Shown here: positions 16,295-24,163 of the stretch, piece by piece | Position numbering within the stretch: position 1 is the first letter of the stretch | Layout: each line of letters opens with the position of its first letter | NCBI GenBank assembly: GCA_937877625.1 | Contig: CALFJG010000043.1 | Location: 1-64,000 of the forward strand | Length of the DNA stretch: 64,000 nt | From: an uncultured Prevotellaceae bacterium | GTDB lineage: Bacteria; Bacteroidota; Bacteroidia; Bacteroidales; Bacteroidaceae | Direction: 5' to 3' | Translations under genes and position numbers: made by a program | The notes under the pieces: generated by a model | Told to the model about the DNA's origin: nothing | The model's input: only the letters and a program-made list of their open reading frames with translations | Database searches by the model: none

Positions 16295-17560
16295 TTATAC
16301 GGGCGGGGCATACTTAGCCACTTGTTCGCGACAGTAATCTGCGGTAATAACCAATCGCCGATGACCCTTTTTGGGATCGGGAGCGTCGTACATCGCCTCG
16401 TTCATCACACGCTCGGTAATACTTCTAAGGCCGCGCGCACCAAGTTTGTAGGCAATAGCTTGATCTACGATATAGTCCAGCGCCTCTGGCTCAAAGACGA
16501 GTTCTACGCCGTCCATAGCAAGAAGTTTCGTGTACTGCTTCACAAGACTATTCTTTGGCTCAAGTAGTATCTTGTGCAAGGCTGATTTGTCGAGCGGTCG
16601 GAGCGAGGTAATGACAGGCAGGCGTCCTACAAGTTCGGGTATCAACCCAAAGGAACGCAAGTCTTGTGGCTCCACATAGCGCATAAGGTCATCGCTGTCA
16701 AGTTGGGCAGCAGTGCGTACGCTGTTGTAGCCCACGGTGTGCGAACCCAGCCGACGCGCTATGCGACGGTCTAAGCCCTCGAACGCACCGCCACAAATAA
16801 AGAGTATCTCGCGGGTGTCGAGATGTACATATTCTTGATCGGGGTGTTTGCGCCCGCCTTTCGGGGGTACGTTGACAATACTTCCCTCTAAGAGTTTGAG
16901 CAACGATTGCTGGACACCCTCCCCGCCCACTTCGCGTGTGAGCGACGGGTTATCCTGCTTACGGGCTATCTTATCAATCTCGTCAATAAAAACAATGCCG
17001 CATTGCGCCTGAGCCTCGTCGTAGTTGCACACTTGTAAGAGACGAGAAAGGATGCTCTCAACATCTTCGCCCACGTAGCCCGCCTCGGTGAACACCGTGG
17101 CATCAACAATGGTGAAAGGCACATTAAGCAAACGAGCTATGGTGCGCACGAGCAGGGTTTTTCCTGTCCCTGTGGGGCCGAGCATCACAATGTTCGATTT
17201 CTCAAGTTCCACGTCATTGTCGTTGCCCGCGCCAGCTTCTTTCTGCTGCAAGCGTTTGTAATGGTTGTACACCGCTACGGCAAGGGTGCGTTTGGCATCG
17301 TCCTGGCCTATAACGTAATTGTCGAGAAAGGCCTTTATCTCCTGCGGGCGGGGGATGTTTGTGAGAACATTTTTAGTACTCCCGTTTGATGCGGGTGAGT
17401 GCTTAACCGCTGTGTTTCCGGAGGTGTTAAAGTCTAACACTGCAGCAGCTTGCTGCACACAGTCGGAACAAATGGCTCCCTTTAAGCCCGTAAGCATCAT
17501 AGGCACTTCATCTTCGTAGCGTCCGCAAAACGAGCATTGCAGTTTTGTCTTCTTTGCCAT
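16295..17560 (-). CDS. clpX: ATP-dependent Clp protease ATP-binding subunit ClpX
   Basis: A 421-residue AAA+ unfoldase that feeds proteins into ClpP. The N-terminal zinc-binding domain has C9, C12, C31 and C34 (CSFCGRY...ICSDC). The Walker A motif is GPTGTGKT (128-135), Walker B is IVFIDEIDKIARK, and the ClpX pore and sensor segments follow. An insert-like linker (residues 44-66, low complexity) joins the zinc domain to the AAA+ core. It follows clpP by 15 bp. Confidence 0.98.
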   Translation of the reverse strand: MAKKTKLQCSFCGRYEDEVPMMLTGLKGAICSDCVQQAAAVLDFNTSGNTAVKHSPASNGSTKNVLTNIPRPQEIKAFLDNYVIGQDDAKRTLAVAVYNHYKRLQQKEAGAGNDNDVELEKSNIVMLGPTGTGKTLLVRTIARLLNVPFTIVDATVFTEAGYVGEDVESILSRLLQVCNYDEAQAQCGIVFIDEIDKIARKQDNPSLTREVGGEGVQQSLLKLLEGSIVNVPPKGGRKHPDQEYVHLDTREILFICGGAFEGLDRRIARRLGSHTVGYNSVRTAAQLDSDDLMRYVEPQDLRSFGLIPELVGRLPVITSLRPLDKSALHKILLEPKNSLVKQYTKLLAMDGVELVFEPEALDYIVDQAIAYKLGARGLRSITERVMNEAMYDAPDPKKGHRRLVITADYCREQVAKYAPPV

Positions 17561-17575
17561 CAGTAAAAATAATTA

Positions 17576-18253
17576 TCAGCCCTTTGTTTCCGTCTTAAGT
17601 AGCACACGGTCAACCATACCGTATTCTTGTGCTTCTTGCGCTGTCATCCAGTAGTCGCGGTCGCTGTCGACCCACACTTTGTTGAAGTCGGTATGCGAGT
17701 GATTAGCAATGATGGTATAGAGTTCCTTTTTGAGTTTTTGGATTTCGCGTGCAGTGATTTCTATGTCGCTGGCCTGACCTTGTGCGCCACCCATCGGCTG
17801 GTGTATCATCACACGGCTGTGAGTGAGCGCGCTACGTTTGCCCTCCTCGCCAGCCACAAGCAACACAGCAGCCATTGAAGCGGCCATACCCGTGCAAATC
17901 GTGGCCACGGGCGACTGAATAAACTGCATCGTGTCGTAGATACCCAGACCGGCATAGACGCTGCCGCCCGGTGAGTTGATATAGATGCTGATGTCTTTGC
18001 CAGGCTCGGTGCTGTCGAGGTATAGCAACTGGGCTTGGAGCGTATTGGCAGTATAGTCGTCAATTTCTGTGCCGAGAAAAATGATGCGATCCATCATAAG
18101 GCGCGAGAAAACGTCCATCTGTGTGACGTTAAGTTGGCGCTCCTCCAAAATATAAGGGTTGAGGTAGCGGTTCTGTGCGCTGATAACATTGTCAAGAGCT
18201 AAACTATCAATACGCGTGTGTGATGTGGCAAATTTCTTAAAGTCTCTTCTCAT
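17576..18253 (-). CDS. clpP: ATP-dependent Clp protease proteolytic subunit ClpP
   Basis: A 225-residue serine peptidase forming the tetradecameric ClpP barrel. The catalytic triad is visible as S126 in TGMAASMAAVLL, H151 in RVMIHQPMGG and D200 in DSDRDYWMT. The N-terminus carries about 25 residues more than E. coli ClpP, probably a propeptide. It is the first gene of the clpP-clpX unit; its candidate promoter lies inside the tig terminator. Confidence 0.97.
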   Translation of the reverse strand: MRRDFKKFATSHTRIDSLALDNVISAQNRYLNPYILEERQLNVTQMDVFSRLMMDRIIFLGTEIDDYTANTLQAQLLYLDSTEPGKDISIYINSPGGSVYAGLGIYDTMQFIQSPVATICTGMAASMAAVLLVAGEEGKRSALTHSRVMIHQPMGGAQGQASDIEITAREIQKLKKELYTIIANHSHTDFNKVWVDSDRDYWMTAQEAQEYGMVDRVLLKTETKG

Positions 18254-18294
18254 AATAATTCTTGGAGAGGAATAAAAGGATTAACGTTGGATTG

Positions 18295-18374
18295 AAAAAA
18301 AGTCTCACGCGGTTGCGACCTTTCAAAGCGCAAAAATAGCATTTTGACGCTTCTTGGTCTCATCCGCGTGAGAC
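18295..18374 (-). terminator. Terminator of tig, with long loop
   Basis: On the minus strand GTCTCACGCGG (18374-18364) pairs perfectly with CCGCGTGAGAC (18312-18302) across a 51-nt loop, followed by seven T (18301-18295). The loop holds a promoter-like box for clpP. Confidence 0.75.
18331..18338 (-). promoter_or_regulatory. -7 element before clpP, inside the tig terminator loop
   Basis: TATTTTTG on the minus strand, followed by CG. No good -33 box is seen. If used, the clpP leader would keep only the distal arm of the terminator stem. Confidence 0.45.
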
Positions 18375-18405
18375 ATTAATGCTAAAATCGTGCCAACAGG
18401 GACAA

Positions 18406-19764
18406 CTATTCCTTTTCAAAGAGTTTATTGAACTCTTCAAGCGACACTTCCTTGTGGTTGAGTGTCACCACGTTTTTTAGTGCAGAAGAAAGTTTCGTGT
18501 CTATTGTACGTGCTACGAGGCTTTTACGCTGGTTTTCATCGGAGAGTAAGTTGTCGGCATAGGGGGTGAGATATTCATCGGGTATATTCGACATACCATA
18601 CTGTGCGAACTGGAAACGTGCGGCCTGTATAGCCATGGCACGGAGCTCATTGGGTTCCACTTTCACGCTTGTTTGCTCAATGAGCTTGGAGCGCATCAAG
18701 TGCCACTGCAACTCTGCCAGGTTCTTGTCGAACTCTTGGTCTATCTTTTCGGCCTCTTTCTCATCATTGGATGCCTTGAGGATACGACGCAACAGGTCTT
18801 CGTCGAACTGAAGTTTTCCTACACGCTTCTCAAGATACTCACGCACATCAAGAAGTAGGCGATAGTCGCTATCGGCAGCAAACTGCTGCGTGAGTTCTTC
18901 CTTAATGCGTGCACGGAACTCCTCCTCGCTCTTCACAGCATCCTTGCCATAAATCTGGTCAAACAACTCTTGATCTACCTCGTGCGGCTTCATACGCGAG
19001 ATGTCGGTGATGGTAAACATAAAGTCGCCCGTATGTGTCGCAGCCTCCTCTTTCGGGAGTTTCATTATCGCACCAAGTTCGGCCTCGTTGCCACTATTGG
19101 CTTTCGATGGATTGAAAATAATGGCATCGCCTTTCTTTGCTCCTTCAAAATATGCCTTCTGGTCATCGGCTTTGAAGTATTTGGGCATCAGAGATACCTC
19201 ATCGGCGGTTACACCACCCTCCTTCGGAGCATTGGCCTCGTCAAGTTCACAGATGTTGCCACGAAGCACATCGCCATCTTCGTATTCGTTAGCCTCAACG
19301 GGGTGAACGGCACGCTGTTGAAAACCTTTTACTTGTTCATCTACACGCTCGTCGGTGACAGCTATGTCGTAGTACGGGATTTTGTCCTTCGATGTAAGCG
19401 TGGCATCAAACTCCGGCTCCAAAGCCACATCAAATCGGAAAGTAAAGTTGTCCTGCTTCTCAATACTTTGGGGCTCCTGAGTTTCATCGGGCAATGGCTG
19501 TCCGAGTACAGGGAGCTTCTCCTGACGGATATGGTCAAAAAGAGCCTTTGTCACTACTTTGTCCACCTCCTCGGCCTTAATTGAGGAGCCAACACGTTTC
19601 TTAATAATTCCCATAGGCACTTGACCAAGACGGAAGCCAGGCATCTGGGCTTTTTTTCTATAATCTTTAAGAGCTTTCTCTACTTGAGGCGCATAGTCAT
19701 TAAGCTCAATGCTTACTACAACGACACCGCGCTGAGCCGTGGGCTTTTCAAGCGTTACTTTCAT
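18406..19764 (-). CDS. tig: Trigger factor (ribosome-bound chaperone)
   Basis: A 452-residue chaperone that meets nascent chains at the ribosome exit. The N-terminal ribosome-binding domain contains the signature region YRKKAQMPGFRLGQVPMGII (the GFRxGxxP motif). A prolyl-isomerase-like middle domain and the long helical C-terminal arms follow. Length is usual for Bacteroidetes. It is upstream of clpPX on the same strand, as in many bacteria, but separated from it by a terminator. Confidence 0.93.
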   Translation of the reverse strand: MKVTLEKPTAQRGVVVVSIELNDYAPQVEKALKDYRKKAQMPGFRLGQVPMGIIKKRVGSSIKAEEVDKVVTKALFDHIRQEKLPVLGQPLPDETQEPQSIEKQDNFTFRFDVALEPEFDATLTSKDKIPYYDIAVTDERVDEQVKGFQQRAVHPVEANEYEDGDVLRGNICELDEANAPKEGGVTADEVSLMPKYFKADDQKAYFEGAKKGDAIIFNPSKANSGNEAELGAIMKLPKEEAATHTGDFMFTITDISRMKPHEVDQELFDQIYGKDAVKSEEEFRARIKEELTQQFAADSDYRLLLDVREYLEKRVGKLQFDEDLLRRILKASNDEKEAEKIDQEFDKNLAELQWHLMRSKLIEQTSVKVEPNELRAMAIQAARFQFAQYGMSNIPDEYLTPYADNLLSDENQRKSLVARTIDTKLSSALKNVVTLNHKEVSLEEFNKLFEKE

Positions 19765-19808
19765 AAAATTTGCTTACTTTCTTATGTTTGGTCGTAAAAA
19801 TTTGGCTG

Positions 19809-19816
19809 CAAAGATA
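19809..19816 (-). promoter_or_regulatory. -7 element of tig
   Basis: TATCTTTG on the minus strand followed by CAG, 45 bp before the tig start. No TTTG is found at the usual distance upstream. Confidence 0.5.
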
Positions 19817-19896
19817 ACTTTTTTTGATAAACTATATACTAAGTAGAGATTTCAACACTGATTTTTTAGCCAAGCAAGCAAGTTTTTTAACGATAG

Positions 19897-19929
19897 TTGA
19901 TACAAAAAGGGTGTACCCTTGTAACTTTG
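19897..19929 (+). promoter_or_regulatory. Promoter of the Na/Pi cotransporter gene
   Basis: TAACTTTG (19922-19929) with TTG at 19897-19899, a spacing slightly longer than ideal. The gene starts 46 bp after the -7 box. Confidence 0.5.
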
Positions 19930-19974
19930 TGACGTCAAAGCACTTTGCACTTCACACTTAAATCAATAATTTTT

Positions 19975-21669
19975 ATGTCGGTATTGATTATCCTTAAACT
20001 GCTCGGCTCACTGGCTTTACTGATGTTCGGTATGAAATCAATGAGCGAGAGTTTGCAGAAAATGGCTGGTCCGCAGTTGCGCCACGTGTTGGGTGCGATG
20101 ACCACCAACCGCTTCACAGGCATGCTCACCGGTATGTTTGTCACCGCCGCTGTGCAGTCGAGTACAGCAACCACGCTAATGACCGTATCGTTTGTTAACG
20201 CTGGGTTGCTCACCCTCGTGCAGGCCATCAGCGTGATTATGGGGGCACACATCGGAACTACCGTAACGGCGTGGATTATGTCGCTGGGCTTTGGCTTTAA
20301 CATTGGCGACTTTGTGTGGCCAGCATTCTTTATCGGCATTATCCTCACGTATATGAAGCGCCGCCGTGTGGGAGGCGACTTCCTCTTTGGTGTGGCATTC
20401 CTCTTCCTCGGTCTCACCACACTCAAAGAAACGGGTTCCGACCTTGTGGTAAACGACACGAGCGGTGCTATTCAGAGTTTCTTCGCCAACTTCAACGAGC
20501 CGTCCATTTGGAACTCTTTGTTCTTCCTCTTTATGGGTACGGTACTCACACTCTGCGTGCAGTCATCGGCAGCAATTATGGCTATCACCATGACGCTTTG
20601 CTCCACTGGCGTACTCCATATAGACCAAGGCATTATGCTTGTGCTGGGCGAGAACATAGGCACGACTATCACGTCAAACATCGTGGCGATGACGGCCAAC
20701 ACACAAGCACGACGCGCCGCCTTTGCCCATATGAGCATCAACGTTATAGGCGTGTTGTGGGTGCTTATCTTGCTGAAGCCTTTCTTTGGTGTCGTATGCG
20801 CCCTCATAGGTTTTGACAAAGGAATGCCTTCCACCGACCCCAACTTCCCCGTACAAGCCTCTATGGTACTCGCGGCGTTCCACAGTGCTTTCAACATATC
20901 AAACACCATACTACTTATCTGGTTCGTGCCGCAGATAGAGAAATTTGTATGCCGTGTGATTAAGCCCAAGAAAGCCACCGAAGAAGAGGAAGATTCCAAA
21001 CTCCAATTCATTACCGGCGGTATGCTTGAAACGCCCGAGCTCTCCCTGCTCGCCGCACAAAAAGAAATATCTTCCTTTGGCGAACGTATGCAGCGAATGT
21101 TTGGTATCTGTAAGACCTTGCTTGACTTAAAGAACGAGGACTTTGTGAAACAATACACGCGCATTCAGAAGTACGAAGCCATAAGCGACAATATGGAGAT
21201 AGAGATTGCTAAATATCTTGACGAAGTAAGCGAGGCACGCCTCTCGCCCGAGTCAAAAGACAAAATTCGTTCTATGCTACGCCAGATAAGCGAATTGGAA
21301 AGCGTCGGCGACTCGTGCTTCAACATTGCTCGCACGATAAATCGCAAACTTGCCGGCAACGAACACTTCACCGATGCTCAAAAACAACACATGCACCAGA
21401 TGTTCCTGCTCGTAGATGCCAGCATTGAACAGATGAACCGTTTGCTCTCCGGACGTAAGAGTGATTTCGACATCAATCGTTCCTACAACATAGAGCACGA
21501 GATCAACAACTACCGCGACCAACTCCGCTCGCAAAACATACTTGATATTGATGCCCACCTATATAATTATGCCATCGGCACGATGTATATGGATGTGATT
21601 AGCGAATGTGAGAAACTTGGCGACTACATCATCAACGTTATCCAAGCGCGTATGGGTAGGCGCTCATAG
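19975..21669 (+). CDS. Na/Pi-cotransporter family protein with PhoU-like tail
   Basis: A 564-residue inner-membrane protein. Residues 1-330 contain two copies of the Na/Pi cotransporter II repeat, each with the QSS signature (AAVQSSTATTLMTVSF and CVQSSAAIMAITMTL) within about eight to nine membrane spans. After a short linker, residues 365-560 form a soluble helical domain resembling PhoU (ISELESVGDSCFNIARTINR). Such proteins probably import phosphate with sodium, with the PhoU part giving control. The first ATG after the promoter was used; a TTG extension lacks support. The histidine kinase gene begins 25 bp later. Confidence 0.9.
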   Translation: MSVLIILKLLGSLALLMFGMKSMSESLQKMAGPQLRHVLGAMTTNRFTGMLTGMFVTAAVQSSTATTLMTVSFVNAGLLTLVQAISVIMGAHIGTTVTAWIMSLGFGFNIGDFVWPAFFIGIILTYMKRRRVGGDFLFGVAFLFLGLTTLKETGSDLVVNDTSGAIQSFFANFNEPSIWNSLFFLFMGTVLTLCVQSSAAIMAITMTLCSTGVLHIDQGIMLVLGENIGTTITSNIVAMTANTQARRAAFAHMSINVIGVLWVLILLKPFFGVVCALIGFDKGMPSTDPNFPVQASMVLAAFHSAFNISNTILLIWFVPQIEKFVCRVIKPKKATEEEEDSKLQFITGGMLETPELSLLAAQKEISSFGERMQRMFGICKTLLDLKNEDFVKQYTRIQKYEAISDNMEIEIAKYLDEVSEARLSPESKDKIRSMLRQISELESVGDSCFNIARTINRKLAGNEHFTDAQKQHMHQMFLLVDASIEQMNRLLSGRKSDFDINRSYNIEHEINNYRDQLRSQNILDIDAHLYNYAIGTMYMDVISECEKLGDYIINVIQARMGRRS

Positions 21670-21694
21670 AACAATCCCCCCCACTCCACTTTTT

Positions 21695-22912
21695 ATGCGT
21701 TGGACAGACCGCCTCCAAAGCGTCAAGATAGTCCTTGTTACCGCCGCAGTAATTATTGTGGCGGCTTCACTTATGGTGTCCTACAGCCTCACACGCGACC
21801 TCCAAGAGGAGGAGCGACGCAGTATGGGCGTATGGGCTGAGGCTATGCGCGCTATGGTGGAAGCCGATGCCGACACCGATCTCTCGCTGGTGCTTAAGGT
21901 GATGGAAAGCAACCACACCATCCCCGTTATTGTCCTTGACGAAGCGGACGAAGTGGTAGAGTGTCGCAACGTTGATTTCTCCAGGCATGAGTTAGCCGAT
22001 AGCGTGGCATCGGTGAAACAACGCGCTCGCGATATGCGTGCCGAGGGGAATATCTTGCGCTTAGAACTGGGGAAGACAGAAAGTGGCGAAAGCCTTGGCA
22101 CACTACAGATATGCTACGGCGAGAGTCTAATGCTCAAACGGCTCGCCCGCTATCCTTATGTACAACTGGGCGTAATGGCGTTGTTCCTCGCCATTGCTTT
22201 CTTTGCCATCCTCTCCTCCAAGCGCGCCGAGCAAAATCGCGTATGGGTAGGCCTCTCACGCGAAACAGCCCACCAACTCGGCACACCGATTAGTAGCCTG
22301 CTGGCCTGGCTACAAATCCTGCGCGACACCTATCCCGACGAGACGATGATTTCCGAAATGGAGACCGATGTGGCACGCCTTCGGTTGGTAGCCGACCGTT
22401 TTTCTAAAATTGGTAGCCGTCCGGAATTGGTTCCCGAGCCGCTTGCCGACATCCTGCGTACCACCGCCGACTATATGCAGCGTCGCGCCCCCGAACGCGT
22501 ATCGCTTAGCCTACGTATCGAGCCCGAGGCCACCGAGGTGCGTGCTATGCTCTGCGCACCGCTCTATCAGTGGGTGCTTGAAAACCTCGTGCGTAACGCT
22601 ATTGACGCGTTGCCGGATGGTATGGGACGCATAGGGCTGAGACTGGCTGTTAGGCAAGGACGTGCGCTTATCCTCGTTACCGACACCGGCAAGGGTATTC
22701 CCAAGAAAGACTTCAAAAATGTGTTTCGTCCCGGCTTCACCACGAAAAAACGCGGATGGGGACTCGGCCTGTCGCTCGCCAAACGCATCATTGAAGAATA
22801 CCACAACGGACGTATCTATGTACGCGATAGCCAATTGGGACACGGCACCACCTTTGCTATCGAAACAGTTCTTCTCTCCGAAACAAACAACACGCCGCAA
22901 GGCGAAGCATAA
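21695..22912 (+). CDS. Sensor histidine kinase
   Basis: A 405-residue membrane kinase. Two membrane segments (about 12-32 and 155-174) bracket a periplasmic sensor region of about 120 residues. The phospho-accepting His is H193 in SRETAHQLGTPISSLLAWL, directly after the second membrane span with no HAMP linker. The HATPase domain shows the N box ENLVRNAIDAL, G1 VTDTGKGIPKKDF and G2 KKRGWGLGLSLAKRI. The usual start was chosen 25 bp after the transporter stop. No response regulator is adjacent. Pairing with a phosphate transporter suggests, but does not show, a phosphate-related signal. Confidence 0.92.
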   Translation: MRWTDRLQSVKIVLVTAAVIIVAASLMVSYSLTRDLQEEERRSMGVWAEAMRAMVEADADTDLSLVLKVMESNHTIPVIVLDEADEVVECRNVDFSRHELADSVASVKQRARDMRAEGNILRLELGKTESGESLGTLQICYGESLMLKRLARYPYVQLGVMALFLAIAFFAILSSKRAEQNRVWVGLSRETAHQLGTPISSLLAWLQILRDTYPDETMISEMETDVARLRLVADRFSKIGSRPELVPEPLADILRTTADYMQRRAPERVSLSLRIEPEATEVRAMLCAPLYQWVLENLVRNAIDALPDGMGRIGLRLAVRQGRALILVTDTGKGIPKKDFKNVFRPGFTTKKRGWGLGLSLAKRIIEEYHNGRIYVRDSQLGHGTTFAIETVLLSETNNTPQGEA

Positions 22913-23006
22913 TGTACGCACACAACTTTAGCGACTTGAAGTCAAAAAATTGCTCAAGAATAGCCGAAGAGCAGTTCAAGGTTTATTTATAACGGTTATA
23001 GAAACT

Positions 23007-23936
23007 ATGCCACTCTTTCGCACTCCCGTTGTACTGCCGCCACAATCTGTGAGCATCAGTCCAAAGACAAGCCTACTCTTCGTAGGTTCGTGTTTTGCCG
23101 AAGAAGTAGGCAAGCGGGCAAAGACCTACGGGCTGCAAGCCACGAGCAACCCTACGGGTACGTTGTACAATCCCGAAAGCATTCTCCTGACGTTGCAGCG
23201 TTGGCAACACAACGCCTACACCTCGGCAGACGATCTATTTAAGGGTAGCGACGAACTGTGGCATAGCCGTTTTCATAATAGCCTTGCCGATGCTCGGACA
23301 AAAGAAGAGTGTCTGGAACGTTGTTTAACTGCCGACAAACAAGGCATCAAGGCGTTTCGAGAAGCAGCGGTCATACTCATCACCTGGGGTACCAATCGCC
23401 TTTACGTCGATAATGAAACCAAACAAGTGCTGGCTAATTGCCACAAACAGCCGCCACAATTCTACTGCGAGCAAACGCAAACAACACAAGAAATAGCGAG
23501 ACACTGGATTTCCTATCTACAATGTCTGCCAGCGGAAAAAAAGGTAGTATTTACCGTGAGTCCCTATCGCTATAAGAAATATGGCCTCCACGGCAACCAA
23601 CTCGCCAAGTCTGCACTCCTGCTTGCTATTGACGAGATATGCAACGCTCTTCCCAAGAGATGCGCTTACTTCCCCGCCTACGAAATTGTACTCGACGAAT
23701 TACGCGACTATCGGTTTTATGCTCAAGATATGCTACACGTATCACCCGTTGCGGCAGACTACGTTTGGGAACAATTCCAGTCGTGGGCACTAACACCCGA
23801 GGCACTATCCTATTCTGCTAAATGGAAGAAAATCGCACAACGCTTGCAACACGTGCCACGCGATGCACAATCCGAGGCTTATAAACACTTTCAGGAAGAA
23901 ACAAAACGCCTCATTGAAACAACGAAGAACGATTAA
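23007..23936 (+). CDS. GSCFA-domain protein
   Basis: A 309-residue protein of the GSCFA family (SGNH/GDSL-hydrolase relatives found mainly in Bacteroidetes and Proteobacteria; no defined substrate). The naming motif appears as LLFVGSCFAEEVGKR near residue 27, and NPTGTLYNPESI and AAVILITWGTNRLYVD follow in family order. The likely catalytic His-containing segment is MLHVSPVAADYVWEQF. The ATG after an A-rich stretch was chosen because it precedes the conserved start PLFRTPVV. MITE copy 2 separates it from murF-alr. Confidence 0.88.
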   Translation: MPLFRTPVVLPPQSVSISPKTSLLFVGSCFAEEVGKRAKTYGLQATSNPTGTLYNPESILLTLQRWQHNAYTSADDLFKGSDELWHSRFHNSLADARTKEECLERCLTADKQGIKAFREAAVILITWGTNRLYVDNETKQVLANCHKQPPQFYCEQTQTTQEIARHWISYLQCLPAEKKVVFTVSPYRYKKYGLHGNQLAKSALLLAIDEICNALPKRCAYFPAYEIVLDELRDYRFYAQDMLHVSPVAADYVWEQFQSWALTPEALSYSAKWKKIAQRLQHVPRDAQSEAYKHFQEETKRLIETTKND

Positions 23937-23958
23937 CGTTCAACAAAGAAGAAATAAA

Positions 23959-24150
23959 GGTGGGTTCTATTTATTCGCTTTGTCAGATTTCTGAGCTATT
24001 TTTGCTTTCAGTCTGTCTGTTGAAGAGTGAGTGTAGCGGGCTACACGACCGATGAAACTTACAGACGGAAGCAAAAAGAGCCATAAAGATGACAAAAGGT
24101 TAAAGCCCCATCAATGTCAAACTTAACCGTGGGAATTAATAGAACCCACC
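23959..24150 (-). mobile_element. MITE copy 2, full length
   Basis: 192 bp with 17-bp inverted ends (ggtgggttctatttatt / aattaatagaacccacc), in inverse orientation to copy 4, and flanked by TAAA on both sides (a 4-bp target duplication). Internally, a -7-like TATTTTTG (23997-24004) precedes a nested stem: GTCTGT (24015-24020) with ACAGAC (24061-24066), enclosing GTGTAGC/GCTACAC (24031-24046). It codes for no protein. Its right end is 13 bp from the murF-alr start codon. Confidence 0.9.
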
Positions 24151-24163
24151 TAAATATCATCCT

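Noticed and set aside
18970..19584. 204-residue plus-strand frame opposite tig
   Set aside because: Antisense to a well-conserved gene, with no domain content.
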